From assembly GCF_000373565.1 (NCBI RefSeq), contig NZ_KB891804.1, forward strand, positions 62,001-126,000: 64,000 nucleotides of DNA, read 5' to 3'. The translations under genes and the position numbers were made by a program. The notes under the pieces were generated by a model. That model was not told the origin of the DNA. It did no database searches and saw nothing but the letters and a program-made list of their open reading frames with translations. The number at the start of each line of letters is the position of its first letter. Position 1 is the stretch's first letter. Shown piece by piece: positions 17,113 through 26,033 of the stretch. Source of the DNA: Streptomyces sp. HmicA12 (lineage in GTDB: Bacteria; Actinomycetota; Actinomycetes; Streptomycetales; Streptomycetaceae).

Positions 17113-17129
17113 TCTGACTCAACGTCAGA
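17113..17129. promoter_or_regulatory. Inverted-repeat operator TCTGAC-N5-GTCAGA (copy 2)
   Basis: TCTGACTCAACGTCAGA has perfect 6-bp arms. It lies 43 bases upstream of the acyl-CoA dehydrogenase ATG and 18 bases upstream of the KstR box at 17148, so one promoter has both operator types. Confidence 0.65.
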
Positions 17130-17147
17130 TCTGGTCTTCCGCTCTAC

Positions 17148-17161
17148 TGGAACGTGTTCTA
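17148..17161. promoter_or_regulatory. KstR operator (exact match) at the acyl-CoA dehydrogenase start
   Basis: TGGAACGTGTTCTA fits TNNAACNNGTTNNA at all fixed positions. It ends 2 bases before an in-frame GTG and 11 before the ATG used here, so a bound repressor would sit on or next to the transcription start. Confidence 0.82.
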
Positions 17162-17172
17162 CCGTGCGCCGC

Positions 17173-19473
17173 ATGGGGACCGCCAGCAGCTCCGTCATAG
17201 CCATCACTCAGGACCAGCGGGAACTCGCGGACGCGGTACGCGGCTGGATCGCGCGCGGCGTGCCGCCCGACGAGGTGCGCAAACTCCTCGACGCCCCGCC
17301 CGCCCCCGGCCACCGCCCGCCCCACTGGGACGGCCTCGCCGGACAGGGCCTGCTCGGGGTCCACCTGCCCGAGTCGTACGGGGGCGGGGGCGGGACCCTG
17401 CTCGATCTCGCCGTGGTCGTCGAGGAGGCGGGCCGGGCGGCGCTGCCCGGCCCGTTCCTCGCCGACGTGCTCGCGGCGGAGGTGCTGCGGCGCGCGGGGC
17501 GGCGGGACCTCGCCGCCGAGCTCGCCGCCGGTGCGCGGATCGGGGCCGTCGCCCTCGGGGCCGGCGGGCTCACCGCCGTCGCCGGGCCCGAAGGACTCGT
17601 GCTCGACGGGACCGCGCCGCCCGTCCTCTCCGGCGCCGACGCCGACCTGCTCGTCCTCGGCGCCGAGAGCGCGGGCGGCGCGGTGTGGGTCGCGGTCGAC
17701 GCCGCCACGGCCGGGCTCACCGTGCGGGCCCACGAGAGCGCCGACCCGACCCGGCCCACCGCCGAGGTCACCGCGTCCGGCGCCGCCGTCCCCGCCGACC
17801 GGATCCTGTCCGTGGACAGTTCTCTCGTCCGCGACCTCGCCGCCGTGCTGCTCGCCGCCGACGCCTGCGGCACCGCCGCGTGGGCGCTGGGCACCGCGGC
17901 CGAGCACGCGAAGGTGCGCGAGCAGTTCGGGCGGCCCATCGGACAGTTCCAGGGGGTCAAGCACCTCTGCGCCGACATGCTCGTCCGCGTCGAGCAGGCG
18001 GGCGCGCTGGTCTGGGACGCGGCCCGCGCACTCGGCGAGCCCGCCGCGGAGACCGAGCCCGCCGCGGAGACCGAGCCCGCCGCGGAGACCGAGCCCGCCT
18101 CGGACGCCGATTCCGCCCCGGAGGCCGAGCGTGCTTCGGGCGCCGATTCCGCCTCGGACGTCGGGAGCCTGGTGGCCGCGCTGGCCGCCGGGACCGCGCT
18201 CGACGCCGCGTACGGCTGCGCCAAGGACTGCATCCAGATCCTCGGCGGCACCGGCTTCACCTGGGAGCACGACGCCCACCTCTATCTGCGGCGGGCCGTC
18301 GTCGCCCGGCAGCTGCTCGGCGCGGGCGACGCCCACCGGCTGCGCGCCGTGCGCCTCGCCGAGTCCGGTGCGCGCCGGGAGCTGAGGCTCGACCTGCCGG
18401 CCGAGGCGGAGGCGTACCGGGAGAGCGCCCGCGCTGTCGCCGAGCGCGCCCGCGGCCTCGACCCGGCCGCAGCGCGCCGCGCCCTCGCGCCCACCGGATA
18501 CGCGGCGCCGCACCTTCCCGCACCGTACGGACTCGGCGCCGGACCGGTCCAACAGCTCGCCGTCCAGGGGGAGTTGAAGGCGGCCGGAGTGAAGGTGAGC
18601 GACCTCGGGATCGCCACCTGGGTCGTCCCCTCCCTCCTCTCCTACGGCACCGAGGCGCAGCGCGAGCGGTACCTCCCGGAGACCCTGCGCGGCGACCTGC
18701 TGTGGTGCCAGCTCTTCTCGGAACCGGGCGCCGGATCCGACCTGGCCTCGCTGCGCACCCGGGCGGAACGGCTGCCGGACGGGCGCTGGCGGATCAACGG
18801 GCAGAAGGTGTGGACGAGCGCCGCGCAGTGGGCCGACCACGGCATCCTGCTCGCCCGCACGAACCCCGACGCCCCCAAGCACAAGGGCCTGACGTACTTC
18901 CTCATCGACATGAAGAACACGGACGGCATCGACGTCCGGCCGCTGCGCGAGATCACCGGCGACGCCCTCTTCAACGAGGTCTACTTCGACGACGTCCTGC
19001 TGCCCGCGGACGCGGTGGTCGGCGACGTCGACGACGGCTGGCGGGTCGCCCGGCACACCCTCGGCAACGAACGCGTCCACATGGCCGACCAGCTCACCTT
19101 CGACACCGGTCTCGAAGCGCTGCTCGCGCGGGCCGGCGACCTCGACGGCGCCTACCGCGCCCGGATCGGCGCCCTCGCGGCCGAGGCGCACGCGCTCGCC
19201 TGCATCGGGCTCCGCACGACGATGCGGCAGGTCGCCGGGGAGGGCCCGGGTGCCGGTGCCTCGGTACGCAAACTCGTCCAGACCCCGCACCAGCAGAAAG
19301 TCGCCGAACTCGCCCTCGAACTCCTCGGCCCCGCGGGCGCGTTGCGGGAGGGGCCGGGGGAGCGGGCGCTGCACGGGTTCCTGCTGTCGCGGTGCCTGAC
19401 GATCGCCGGGGGCACGACGCAGGTGCAGCTCAATGTGGTGGCGGAACGGATTCTGGGGTTGCCGCGGGATTAG
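17173..19473 (+). CDS. Fused double-domain acyl-CoA dehydrogenase, FadE34-like
   Basis: A 766-residue protein with two acyl-CoA dehydrogenase domains. Residues 1-400 carry REQFGRPIGQFQGVKHLCADM and the C-terminal block YGCAKDCIQILGGTGFTWEHD. Residues 430-766 carry LFSEPGAGSDLASLRTRA, NGQKVWTSAAQWADH and IAGGTTQVQLNVVAERILGLP. Fused enzymes of this type, such as Mtb FadE34 (ChsE3), dehydrogenate steroid side-chain CoA esters. Residues about 292-335 form a linker of repeated AAETEP units (tandem 18-bp DNA repeats at 18049-18100). The ATG at 17173 lacks a ribosome-binding site, and an in-frame GTG at 17164 is possible. A KstR box and a TCTGAC repeat lie just upstream. Confidence 0.9.
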   Translation: MGTASSSVIAITQDQRELADAVRGWIARGVPPDEVRKLLDAPPAPGHRPPHWDGLAGQGLLGVHLPESYGGGGGTLLDLAVVVEEAGRAALPGPFLADVLAAEVLRRAGRRDLAAELAAGARIGAVALGAGGLTAVAGPEGLVLDGTAPPVLSGADADLLVLGAESAGGAVWVAVDAATAGLTVRAHESADPTRPTAEVTASGAAVPADRILSVDSSLVRDLAAVLLAADACGTAAWALGTAAEHAKVREQFGRPIGQFQGVKHLCADMLVRVEQAGALVWDAARALGEPAAETEPAAETEPAAETEPASDADSAPEAERASGADSASDVGSLVAALAAGTALDAAYGCAKDCIQILGGTGFTWEHDAHLYLRRAVVARQLLGAGDAHRLRAVRLAESGARRELRLDLPAEAEAYRESARAVAERARGLDPAAARRALAPTGYAAPHLPAPYGLGAGPVQQLAVQGELKAAGVKVSDLGIATWVVPSLLSYGTEAQRERYLPETLRGDLLWCQLFSEPGAGSDLASLRTRAERLPDGRWRINGQKVWTSAAQWADHGILLARTNPDAPKHKGLTYFLIDMKNTDGIDVRPLREITGDALFNEVYFDDVLLPADAVVGDVDDGWRVARHTLGNERVHMADQLTFDTGLEALLARAGDLDGAYRARIGALAAEAHALACIGLRTTMRQVAGEGPGAGASVRKLVQTPHQQKVAELALELLGPAGALREGPGERALHGFLLSRCLTIAGGTTQVQLNVVAERILGLPRD

Positions 19474-19528
19474 GGGGATTAGGGGGATCAGGGGGGTGTT
19501 CTCGGGTGCGGGCCGGTGGGGGCTGGTC

Positions 19529-19723
19529 GCGCAGTTCCCCGCGCCCCTGAGGCAGCGGCTTCGCCGCGCCTCCCTTGAAGCATGCGCTCCGCGCAGCTTC
19601 CCCTGGACGAGCGGAGCTCGCTTCCAGGGGCGCGGGGAACTGCGCGAGAACCCTCACGCACCCGCGCGTACACGCGGCGCTCCGGAGCTACGGCGGTGGA
19701 TCAGGGGCGCGGGGAACTGCGCG
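19529..19723. repeat. Cluster of Streptomyces-type intergenic hairpin repeats
   Basis: The 320-base gap after the acyl-CoA dehydrogenase holds a reverse unit at 19529-19550 and forward units at 19625-19646 and 19702-19723 (CAGGGGCGCGGGGAACTGCG). The unit ends pair into long stems, which may terminate transcription before the LysR gene. I see no gene here; the open frame from 19575 into lysR is Arg/Pro-rich and follows the repeats. Confidence 0.8.
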
Positions 19724-19793
19724 ACCAGCCCCCACCGGGCCCGCACCCGTAGCACCCCCGCCCCCCCCACGACGCACCCGTATCGTCACCCCC

Positions 19794-20699
19794 GTGGAGC
19801 TGAAACACCTCACCGGATTCGTCGCCGTCGCCGAAGAGCTGCACTTCGGGCGGGCCGCCGAGCGTCTGCACATGGCCCAGTCGCCGCTCAGCCAGCAGAT
19901 CAGGCTCCTCGAACGCGATCTCGGGGTGCAGCTCTTCGAGCGGACCACCCGGACCGTCCGGCTCACCCCCGCGGGCCGCGCCCTGCTCGAACCGGCCCGC
20001 GCCCTCCTCGCCGACGCCGCCACCCTGCGCCGCACCGTCCGCGCCGCCCACCTCGGCGAGACCGGCCGGGTCACCGTCGGCTTCGGCGGGGCCAGCGCCT
20101 ACTCCGCGCTGCCCGCGCTCACCCGCGCCGTGAACTCCGAACTCCCCGGCGTGGAGCTGGTGTTGGAGGGTCAGATCTTCACCGGGGAGGCCCTCGCGCG
20201 GCTCACCGACGGGACCATCGACCTCGGGGTCGCGGCGCTGCCCGTGCGGCGCGGGATCACCGCCCGCGTGGTGCGCGCCGAGTCCCTGGTGTGCGCGCTG
20301 CCCGAGGGGCACCGGCTCGCCGCCCAGGACGGAGTCACCTTCGCCGAGCTCCAGCACGAGCGGTTCGTCACCTTCCCCGTCGCCCGCGGCTCGGCCGTGC
20401 GCGAGGCGATGGTGCAGGGCTGCCACGACGCCGGGTTCGCGCCGCGGATCGCGCAGGAGGCGCCGGACTCGTACAACCTGCTCGCGCTCGTCGGCGCGGG
20501 CGTCGGGGTGGCCGTGGTCGTGGGGTCCGCGCGCTCCATCCACCTGGAGCACGTCGTCTTCCGGCCGCTGACCGGGGAGGGCGTGCCCACGCTGCCGATC
20601 GCGCTCGCCTGGCGCACCGGGAACGACAGCGCGGCCCTCGCCGCGGTCCTGGACGTGGCGGAGCGCGTTCTGCCGACTCCGCCCGATTATGTGGCGTAG
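19794..20699 (+). CDS. LysR-family regulator, probable regulator of glutarate genes (GcdR-like)
   Basis: A 301-residue LysR regulator. HTH residues 1-60 (VELKHLTGFVAVAEELHFGRAAERLH, SPLSQQIRLLERDLGVQLFERT) are followed by a LysR substrate-binding domain from about residue 90 (GRVTVGFGGASAYSALPAL). The GTG at 19794 has no ribosome-binding site; TATCGT lies 6 bases upstream, fitting a -10 element of a leaderless mRNA. It is followed in the same direction by a CoA-transferase and a glutaryl-CoA dehydrogenase. In Pseudomonas the LysR protein GcdR controls the same pair, so the role is inferred from order. Confidence 0.85.
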   Translation: MELKHLTGFVAVAEELHFGRAAERLHMAQSPLSQQIRLLERDLGVQLFERTTRTVRLTPAGRALLEPARALLADAATLRRTVRAAHLGETGRVTVGFGGASAYSALPALTRAVNSELPGVELVLEGQIFTGEALARLTDGTIDLGVAALPVRRGITARVVRAESLVCALPEGHRLAAQDGVTFAELQHERFVTFPVARGSAVREAMVQGCHDAGFAPRIAQEAPDSYNLLALVGAGVGVAVVVGSARSIHLEHVVFRPLTGEGVPTLPIALAWRTGNDSAALAAVLDVAERVLPTPPDYVA

Positions 20700-20762
20700 C
20701 AGCTCACTGGCCGCGGGTATCGGTCTTGGACAGCACTTAATGCCGGGGGCAGAGTGATCACC

Positions 20763-21962
20763 ATGTCTGAGCCGCCGCAGGACGTACCGCAAGCAGGACC
20801 GCAAGCCGCCCCGCAGGCCGTACCGCTCGCCGGGATCAAGGTCGTCGACCTGTCGAAGATCCTCGCGGGGCCGTACGCCACCATGTCCCTCGCCGACCTC
20901 GGCGCCGACGTGACCAAGGTCGAGCACCCCGAGGGCGGCGACCCGACGCGCCGCTGGGGCCCGCCGTTCCAGGGCGAGGACGCCACGTACTACCTGGCCG
21001 CCAACCGCAACAAGCGCTCCGTCACCCTCGACCTCAAGTCCGCCGACGGGCAGGCCGAGGTGCACCGGATGCTCGCCGACGCGGACGTCATGGTGGAGAA
21101 CTTCCGGCCGGGCAGCACCCTCGCCCGCGTCTTCGACTACCGCGAACTCACCGAGCGCCACCCGCGCCTCGTCGTCCTGCACATCTCCGCCTTCGGCGAG
21201 ACGGGACCGCTGCGCGACGAGCCCGGCTACGACATGGTCGCCCAGGCCGCCGCCGGGCTGATGTCCCTGACCGGCGAGCCCGACGGACCGCCCGTCAAGG
21301 CGGGCTTCGCGATGGGCGACCTCGGCGCCGCCCTCTTCGGCCTCATCGGCATCACCTCCGCCCTCGTCGAACGCGCGCGCACGGGCCGCGGCCAGTACGT
21401 CACGACCTCCCTGTACGAGACCCAGCTCGCCCTGCACGCCAACTGGGCCACCGCCCACTTCGCCACCGGGGAGCGCCCCACCCGGCTCGGCTCGGGCCAC
21501 CCGAGCCTCGTCCCGTACCAGGCGTACGAGGCGTCCGACGGGCACTTCGTCATCGCGGTCGGCAGCGACGCCCTGTTCCGCAAGCTGTGCGCGGCCCTCG
21601 GCCTCGACCGCCTCGCCGACGACGAGCGCTTCGCGACGAACGCCGCCCGCGTCGCCCACCGGGCCGATCTCAACGCCCGGTTGACGGACGCGCTCGCCCG
21701 GCGCACGGTCGGTGAGTGGTGCGACGCACTGAAGGCGGCCGGGGTGCCCGTCGCCCCCATCCGCCACCTCGACGAGGTCTACGCCTGCCCGCAGACCGCC
21801 GCCCTCGGCATGGTCCAGGAGGTCGAGCACCCCGTGGCGGGCCCGGTCCGCCAGGTCGCCTTCCCCGTCAGCTTCAACGGCGTACGGCCCGCCGTGCGCA
21901 CCGCACCGCCCACCCTCGGCCAGCACGACACCCGTCCTCAGCGTCCTCAGCAAGGAGCCTGA
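20763..21962 (+). CDS. CaiB/BaiF-family (class III) CoA-transferase, probable glutarate CoA-transferase
   Basis: A 399-residue family III CoA-transferase. It has the N-terminal block LAGIKVVDLSKILAGPYATMSLADLGADVTKVE, the region LAANRNKRSVTLDLKS, and the nucleophile segment GYDMVAQAAAGLMSLTGEP, whose Asp is the catalytic residue of the family. It ends 5 bases before the glutaryl-CoA dehydrogenase ATG, so the two are co-translated. Activation of glutarate to glutaryl-CoA (as in GcdG or human SUGCT) fits this pairing; direct evidence would be needed. ATG 20763 is used; a GTG at 20754 would add three residues. Confidence 0.9.
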   Translation: MSEPPQDVPQAGPQAAPQAVPLAGIKVVDLSKILAGPYATMSLADLGADVTKVEHPEGGDPTRRWGPPFQGEDATYYLAANRNKRSVTLDLKSADGQAEVHRMLADADVMVENFRPGSTLARVFDYRELTERHPRLVVLHISAFGETGPLRDEPGYDMVAQAAAGLMSLTGEPDGPPVKAGFAMGDLGAALFGLIGITSALVERARTGRGQYVTTSLYETQLALHANWATAHFATGERPTRLGSGHPSLVPYQAYEASDGHFVIAVGSDALFRKLCAALGLDRLADDERFATNAARVAHRADLNARLTDALARRTVGEWCDALKAAGVPVAPIRHLDEVYACPQTAALGMVQEVEHPVAGPVRQVAFPVSFNGVRPAVRTAPPTLGQHDTRPQRPQQGA

Positions 21963-21967
21963 CCCCC

Positions 21968-23149
21968 ATGCCGTTCCCCGCCCTCGACGCCCTCGACCCG
22001 CTGAACCTGGAAGCCCTCCTCACCGACGAGGAGCGCGCCGTGCGCGACACGGTCCGCCAGTACCTCGACGACAAGGTCGAGCCGCACATCGCCGACTGGT
22101 TCGAGAGCGGCGAGCTGCCCGCCCTCGCCGAACTCGCCCGGGACTTCGGCAAGATGGGCCTGCTCGGCATGCACCTGGAGGGCTACGGCTGCGCCGGGAT
22201 GTCGGCCCGCGCTTACGGCATCGCCTGCCGCGAGCTGGAGGCCACCGACTCGGGCCTGCGCTCCTTCGTCTCCGTGCAGGGCTCGCTCGCCATGTTCGCC
22301 ATCCACCGCTTCGGCTCCGAGGAGCAGAAGCAGGAGTGGCTGCCCCGGATGGCCGCGGGCGAGGCCATCGGCTGCTTCGGCCTGACCGAGCCCGACCACG
22401 GCTCCGACCCGGCGTCCATGACGACCCGGGCCCGCCGCGACGGCGACGACTGGATCCTCGACGGGCGCAAGATGTGGATCACCAACGGCTCGGTCGCGGC
22501 CGTCGCCGTGGTCTGGGCGCAGACCGAGGACGGCGTACGGGGATTCGTGGTCCCCACCGACAGCCCCGGCTTCTCGGCGCCGCTCATCAAGCACAAGATG
22601 TCGCTGCGCGCGTCGGTCACCAGCGAGCTGGTCCTGGACGGCGTACGGCTCCCGGCGTCGGCGCGACTCCCCGCGGCGCGCGGCGTGGGCGCACCCCTCA
22701 CCTGCCTGAACGAGGCCCGCTACGGCATTGTCTGGGGCGTCACCGGCGCGGCCCGCTCGGCGTGGCAGTCGGCCTGCGAATACGCCCTGCAGCGCGAGCA
22801 GTTCGGCAAGCCGATCGCCGGCTTCCAGCTCACCCAGCAGAAGCTGGTCGACATGGCGCTCGAACTCCACAAGGCGACGCTGACCGCCCTGCACCTGTCG
22901 GCGCTCAAGGACTCGGACGCGGGCGTGCATCCGGCCCAGATCAGCTTCGGCAAGCTGAACAACGTCCGCGAGGCCATCGAGATCTGCCGCACCGCCCGCA
23001 CCATCCTCGGCGCGAACGGCATCTCCCTCGAATACCCGGTCATCCGGCACGCCAACAACCTGGAGTCCGTGCTCACTTACGAGGGCACCACCGAGATGCA
23101 CACCCTCGCGCTCGGTCAGGCTCTCACGGGGCACGCGGCCTTCCGTTAA
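21968..23149 (+). CDS. gcdH: Glutaryl-CoA dehydrogenase
   Basis: A 393-residue FAD enzyme. The segments [60 protein letters not shown] and [22 protein letters not shown] align block by block with human GCDH as I remember it, which is distinct from ordinary fatty acyl-CoA dehydrogenases. The catalytic Glu is E372 (in YEGTTE). It oxidises and decarboxylates glutaryl-CoA to crotonyl-CoA in lysine and tryptophan breakdown. The AAGGAG site lies inside the end of the upstream CoA-transferase gene. A large perfect hairpin begins 7 bases after its stop. Confidence 0.93.
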   Translation: MPFPALDALDPLNLEALLTDEERAVRDTVRQYLDDKVEPHIADWFESGELPALAELARDFGKMGLLGMHLEGYGCAGMSARAYGIACRELEATDSGLRSFVSVQGSLAMFAIHRFGSEEQKQEWLPRMAAGEAIGCFGLTEPDHGSDPASMTTRARRDGDDWILDGRKMWITNGSVAAVAVVWAQTEDGVRGFVVPTDSPGFSAPLIKHKMSLRASVTSELVLDGVRLPASARLPAARGVGAPLTCLNEARYGIVWGVTGAARSAWQSACEYALQREQFGKPIAGFQLTQQKLVDMALELHKATLTALHLSALKDSDAGVHPAQISFGKLNNVREAIEICRTARTILGANGISLEYPVIRHANNLESVLTYEGTTEMHTLALGQALTGHAAFR

Positions 23150-23155
23150 CCGATC

Positions 23156-23198
23156 CCTCCTGCCAGTATCTGACGCATCGTCAGATACTGGCAGGAGG
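23156..23198. promoter_or_regulatory. 20-bp-arm perfect hairpin containing the TCTGAC operator and the thiolase Shine-Dalgarno (copy 3)
   Basis: The left arm (23156-23175) and right arm (23179-23198) are perfect reverse complements separated only by CAT. The core TCTGACGCATCGTCAGA (23169-23185) is the reverse complement of the operator at 8163. The right arm ends in AGGAGG (23193-23198), the ribosome-binding site for the ATG at 23208. The element can act as a DNA operator and, in RNA, would trap that site in a stem. It could also terminate the upstream gcdH transcript, though no U-run follows. Confidence 0.75.
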
Positions 23199-23207
23199 CG
23201 TGCAGCC

Positions 23208-24398
23208 ATGAAGTCGTACATCGTCGGCGTCGGCATGACCAAGTTCGAGAAGCCCGAGACCCGGGACTGGCAGTACTGGGACATGGCGAAGGAGGCGGGC
23301 GGCGCCGCGCTCGCCGATGCCGGGATCGCCTACGAGGACGTGCGGCAGGTCCCCGTCGGCTACTGCTTCCAGGCGTCCACGGCCGGTCAACGGGCCGTCT
23401 ACGAGCTCGGGTTGACCGGCGTCCCGGTCTACAACATCAACAACAACTGCGCGACCGGGTCGAGCGCCCTGATGCTCGCCCGCCAGTTCGTCGAGGGCGG
23501 CATCAGCGACTGCGTGCTCGCGCTCGGCTTCGAGAAGATGCGGCGCGGCGCGCTCGGCGGGGGAGCGGACGGCGGCGACTTCAAGACGTCACCGGTCGCC
23601 CGCCACTACGGCATCATGGCCGCCCGGCACGGCTTCGAGATGTCCCCGCCGACCGCCCAGATCTTCGGTGACGCGGCGCGCGAGCACATGGAGAAGTACG
23701 GCACGACGGAGGCGCAGCTCGCGGCCGTCGGCGCCAAGAACCACCGTCACTCGGTCAACAACCCCTACGCGCAGTTCCAGGACGCGTACACCGTCGACGA
23801 GATCCTCGCCGCCAAGACCATCCACATGCCGCTCACCAAACTCCAGTGCTCGCCCACCTCGGACGGCGCGGCGGCCGCGGTCGTCGTCTCCGAACGCTTC
23901 GTGGAGGAAAGGGGCCTGGGCGACAAGGCGGTGGAGATCGTCGCCCAGTCGATGACCACGGACACCGCCGAGTCCTTCGACTCGGGCTCCTGCATCGACG
24001 TCGTCGGGCAGCCCATGTCGCGCGAGGCGGCCCGCCAGGTCTTCGAGACGTCCGGGCTCGGCATCGACGACGTCGACGTCATCGAGCTCCACGACTGCTT
24101 CTCCGTCAACGAGTTGCTGACGTACGAGGCCCTCGGCATGTGCGATGCGGGCGAGTCCGGCAAGCTCGTGGAGTCGGGCGCGACGACGTACGGCGGCCGC
24201 TGGGTGGTGAACCCGTCCGGCGGCCTCATCTCCAAGGGGCACCCGCTCGGCGCCACGGGCATCGCCCAACTCGCGGAACTGACCTGGCAGTTGAGGGGCT
24301 CCGCGGGGGGCCGACAGGTGCCGGGGGCGCGGGTCGGACTCGCGCACAACATCGGGCTCGGCGGCGCGGCCGTGGTGACGATGGTGCGGCGGGGCTAG
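23208..24398 (+). CDS. SCP-x-type thiolase (lipid-transfer protein family)
   Basis: A 396-residue thiolase-fold enzyme. Cys81 in [15 protein letters not shown] is the acyl nucleophile position, His295 in [13 protein letters not shown] and His345 in [10 protein letters not shown] complete the expected active site. This is the Ltp/SCP-x pattern, found in actinobacterial steroid and branched-chain beta-oxidation, where some members are thiolases and others act as retro-aldolases. It sits right after gcdH, but its start lies in the hairpin at 23156-23198, so it is probably regulated separately. The specific substrate is inferred. The partner DUF35 protein that often accompanies such enzymes is not adjacent. 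Confidence 0.9.
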   Translation: MKSYIVGVGMTKFEKPETRDWQYWDMAKEAGGAALADAGIAYEDVRQVPVGYCFQASTAGQRAVYELGLTGVPVYNINNNCATGSSALMLARQFVEGGISDCVLALGFEKMRRGALGGGADGGDFKTSPVARHYGIMAARHGFEMSPPTAQIFGDAAREHMEKYGTTEAQLAAVGAKNHRHSVNNPYAQFQDAYTVDEILAAKTIHMPLTKLQCSPTSDGAAAAVVVSERFVEERGLGDKAVEIVAQSMTTDTAESFDSGSCIDVVGQPMSREAARQVFETSGLGIDDVDVIELHDCFSVNELLTYEALGMCDAGESGKLVESGATTYGGRWVVNPSGGLISKGHPLGATGIAQLAELTWQLRGSAGGRQVPGARVGLAHNIGLGGAAVVTMVRRG

Positions 24399-24406
24399 GG
24401 CCCGTC

Positions 24407-24431
24407 CGGCGGGGCCGGTGCGGCCCCGCCG
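24407..24431. terminator. Bidirectional hairpin between thiolase and lipase genes
   Basis: CGGCGGGGCC and GGCCCCGCCG are perfect 10-bp arms with loop GGTGC. It is placed between two convergent genes and is very likely a terminator for both. Confidence 0.65.
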
Positions 24432-24442
24432 TGGGGAGCGGG

Positions 24443-25783
24443 TCAGGAGCCCGTCGTCGGCACCTCGGGTGCCAGCGAGTTGCCCGCGGGGACCCGGCCG
24501 CAGTCCGACGGCGCCGACCTGCCCGCGAACCGGTCGTTCAGCCAGTCCAGGGCGACGGGCGCCCACGGCACGGCGGTGCCCACATGGCTGAGGGCGTCGT
24601 ACTGCTGGTACTTGATCGACGTATTGCCCTTGTCGCAGTACTGCCGCACCAGCGAACGCACGTCCCCGGCGACCATGACGCCGTCGCCCCGCCCGATGCC
24701 CGGAAGGTTGCTGAGGGTCCCCTCGAAGACCCCTCCGCCGCCCTGTGCAATGTACCCGGGAACCTTCGGGGTCGCGGCCGAGCCCAGGTTGAGCTTGTTC
24801 ACGGCGTCGACGAAGGCGGGGATCGAGTTCGGGTCGGCGTACTGCGGCTTCACCATCTTCTTCCACGTCAGCCCCGGGTACTGGCCCAGGGCGTTGACGA
24901 TCGACCCGTACTCCAGCTTCTTGAAGACCTCCTGGCCGTAGCTGTTGAGGTAGGGCGTGAAGTCGATGTCGTACGCGCGGGCCGCCCCGATGACGGCCAT
25001 GGGCGCGACGCCCGCCCACAGCGAACTGCCGCCGATGTACTTGAGGTTGTGCGCCGGGTCGACGAGCAGCCCGCCCTCGGCGAAGCCGACCAGTCTCCGG
25101 TTGACGTCCGGCGCGTACTCCGGGGCGAGCACGGCCGCCCAGTGCGTGGCGATGGCACCACCGGAGTAGCCGGCCAGGCCGAACCGGGTCTCGGAGTCGA
25201 GACCCGTCTGCGGGGACCGGCCGGCGGCCCGGATCGAGTCCAGGGTGTTCGTCCCGTACTCGGGCCCCGCGGCGAAGTCGGCGGTCTGCCCCTCGCTGTC
25301 CGGGATGACGACGTTGTAGCCCGACAGCAGCAGCGGCACCAGGAGCAGCGACTCCCCGTTCGCGATCAGGCCGCCGAGGGAGACGTCGCCCGCGATCGCG
25401 CGGGAGGGCGCGTCCTCGGGGTTGAGGGAGTCGTAGAAGGACTGGTACGAGACCGCCTTGCTGCCGTCGCCGTTCGGGCTCCGCACGATCGACGTCACAC
25501 CGGCGGACGGCCGCCCCTGCGCGTCCACCGTGCGGTAGAGCAGCTGCGTCGCCTTGACCGGCGTGGGGATGCCGAGGACGTGGTACTGCAGCGTCCGCGT
25601 CTTCAGTACGGCGCCCGGCGCGTACGAGGCCAGGGGAGCGCTGCCGTCGTAGGTGTAGAACGAGTCGCTCGCGGCGGCCGACGAGGCCGCGGGTGCGGCC
25701 GCGGCGGCGACCGGGGGAAAGGCGGTGACGGCCAGAACGGTGACGACTGCGCCGGCCAGTGTCCCGAGTGCGGTGCGGTGCAT
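24443..25783 (-). CDS. Secreted lipase (Lip/secretory lipase family)
   Basis: A 446-residue exported alpha/beta hydrolase. The signal peptide is at residues 1-30 (LAGAVVTVLAVTAFPPVAAAAAP). The nucleophile elbow is GYSGG (Ser catalytic), with FEGTLSNLPGIG, DGVMVAGDVRSL and YDALSHVGTAVPWAP (probable catalytic His) downstream. It resembles the PF03583-type secretory lipases that hydrolyse triacylglycerols. Cys pairs in the C-terminal half probably form a disulphide. The ATG has GAGGA 6 bases upstream. A striking 17-bp-arm inverted repeat at 25826-25869 lies in its promoter region. Its placement near fatty-acid and steroid genes suggests a role in lipid supply. Confidence 0.88.
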   Translation of the reverse strand: MHRTALGTLAGAVVTVLAVTAFPPVAAAAAPAASSAAASDSFYTYDGSAPLASYAPGAVLKTRTLQYHVLGIPTPVKATQLLYRTVDAQGRPSAGVTSIVRSPNGDGSKAVSYQSFYDSLNPEDAPSRAIAGDVSLGGLIANGESLLLVPLLLSGYNVVIPDSEGQTADFAAGPEYGTNTLDSIRAAGRSPQTGLDSETRFGLAGYSGGAIATHWAAVLAPEYAPDVNRRLVGFAEGGLLVDPAHNLKYIGGSSLWAGVAPMAVIGAARAYDIDFTPYLNSYGQEVFKKLEYGSIVNALGQYPGLTWKKMVKPQYADPNSIPAFVDAVNKLNLGSAATPKVPGYIAQGGGGVFEGTLSNLPGIGRGDGVMVAGDVRSLVRQYCDKGNTSIKYQQYDALSHVGTAVPWAPVALDWLNDRFAGRSAPSDCGRVPAGNSLAPEVPTTGS

Positions 25784-25825
25784 GTGTGTCCTCGGCTTCG
25801 CCTAGTGGAGCGCGGGTCGACAGGG

Positions 25826-25869
25826 GTGTACCTGTCGGTAACAGCGCCGAAAGTTACCAACAGGTACAC
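25826..25869. promoter_or_regulatory. Long inverted repeat in the lipase promoter region
   Basis: GTGTACCTGTCGGTAAC and GTTACCAACAGGTACAC are 17-bp arms with one mismatch, separated by AGCGCCGAAA. The site lies 43-86 bases upstream of the lipase ATG. The arm length and interruption suggest a protein operator more than a terminator. No adjacent regulator gene explains it. Confidence 0.6.
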
Positions 25870-26033
25870 GAGTTGACCAGAGTTCTAACAAGGCCTTCCG
25901 TCATCGACCCCGGAGGCTCGCCGGGAGATCCCCAGGGATCCCGAGAGCCGACCTAGGTCCCGGGACGTATGACCTACGGACCATGCCCGATGCCCCGAAA
26001 TCCTGATGTACGGGGTACCGGCCGCCTGGGACC

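Noticed and set aside
17125..19374. A 749-codon open frame on the minus strand
   Set aside because: It lies exactly antisense to the fused acyl-CoA dehydrogenase. High-GC coding DNA commonly leaves such open shadows; there are no domains in it and the plus-strand frame is unmistakable.
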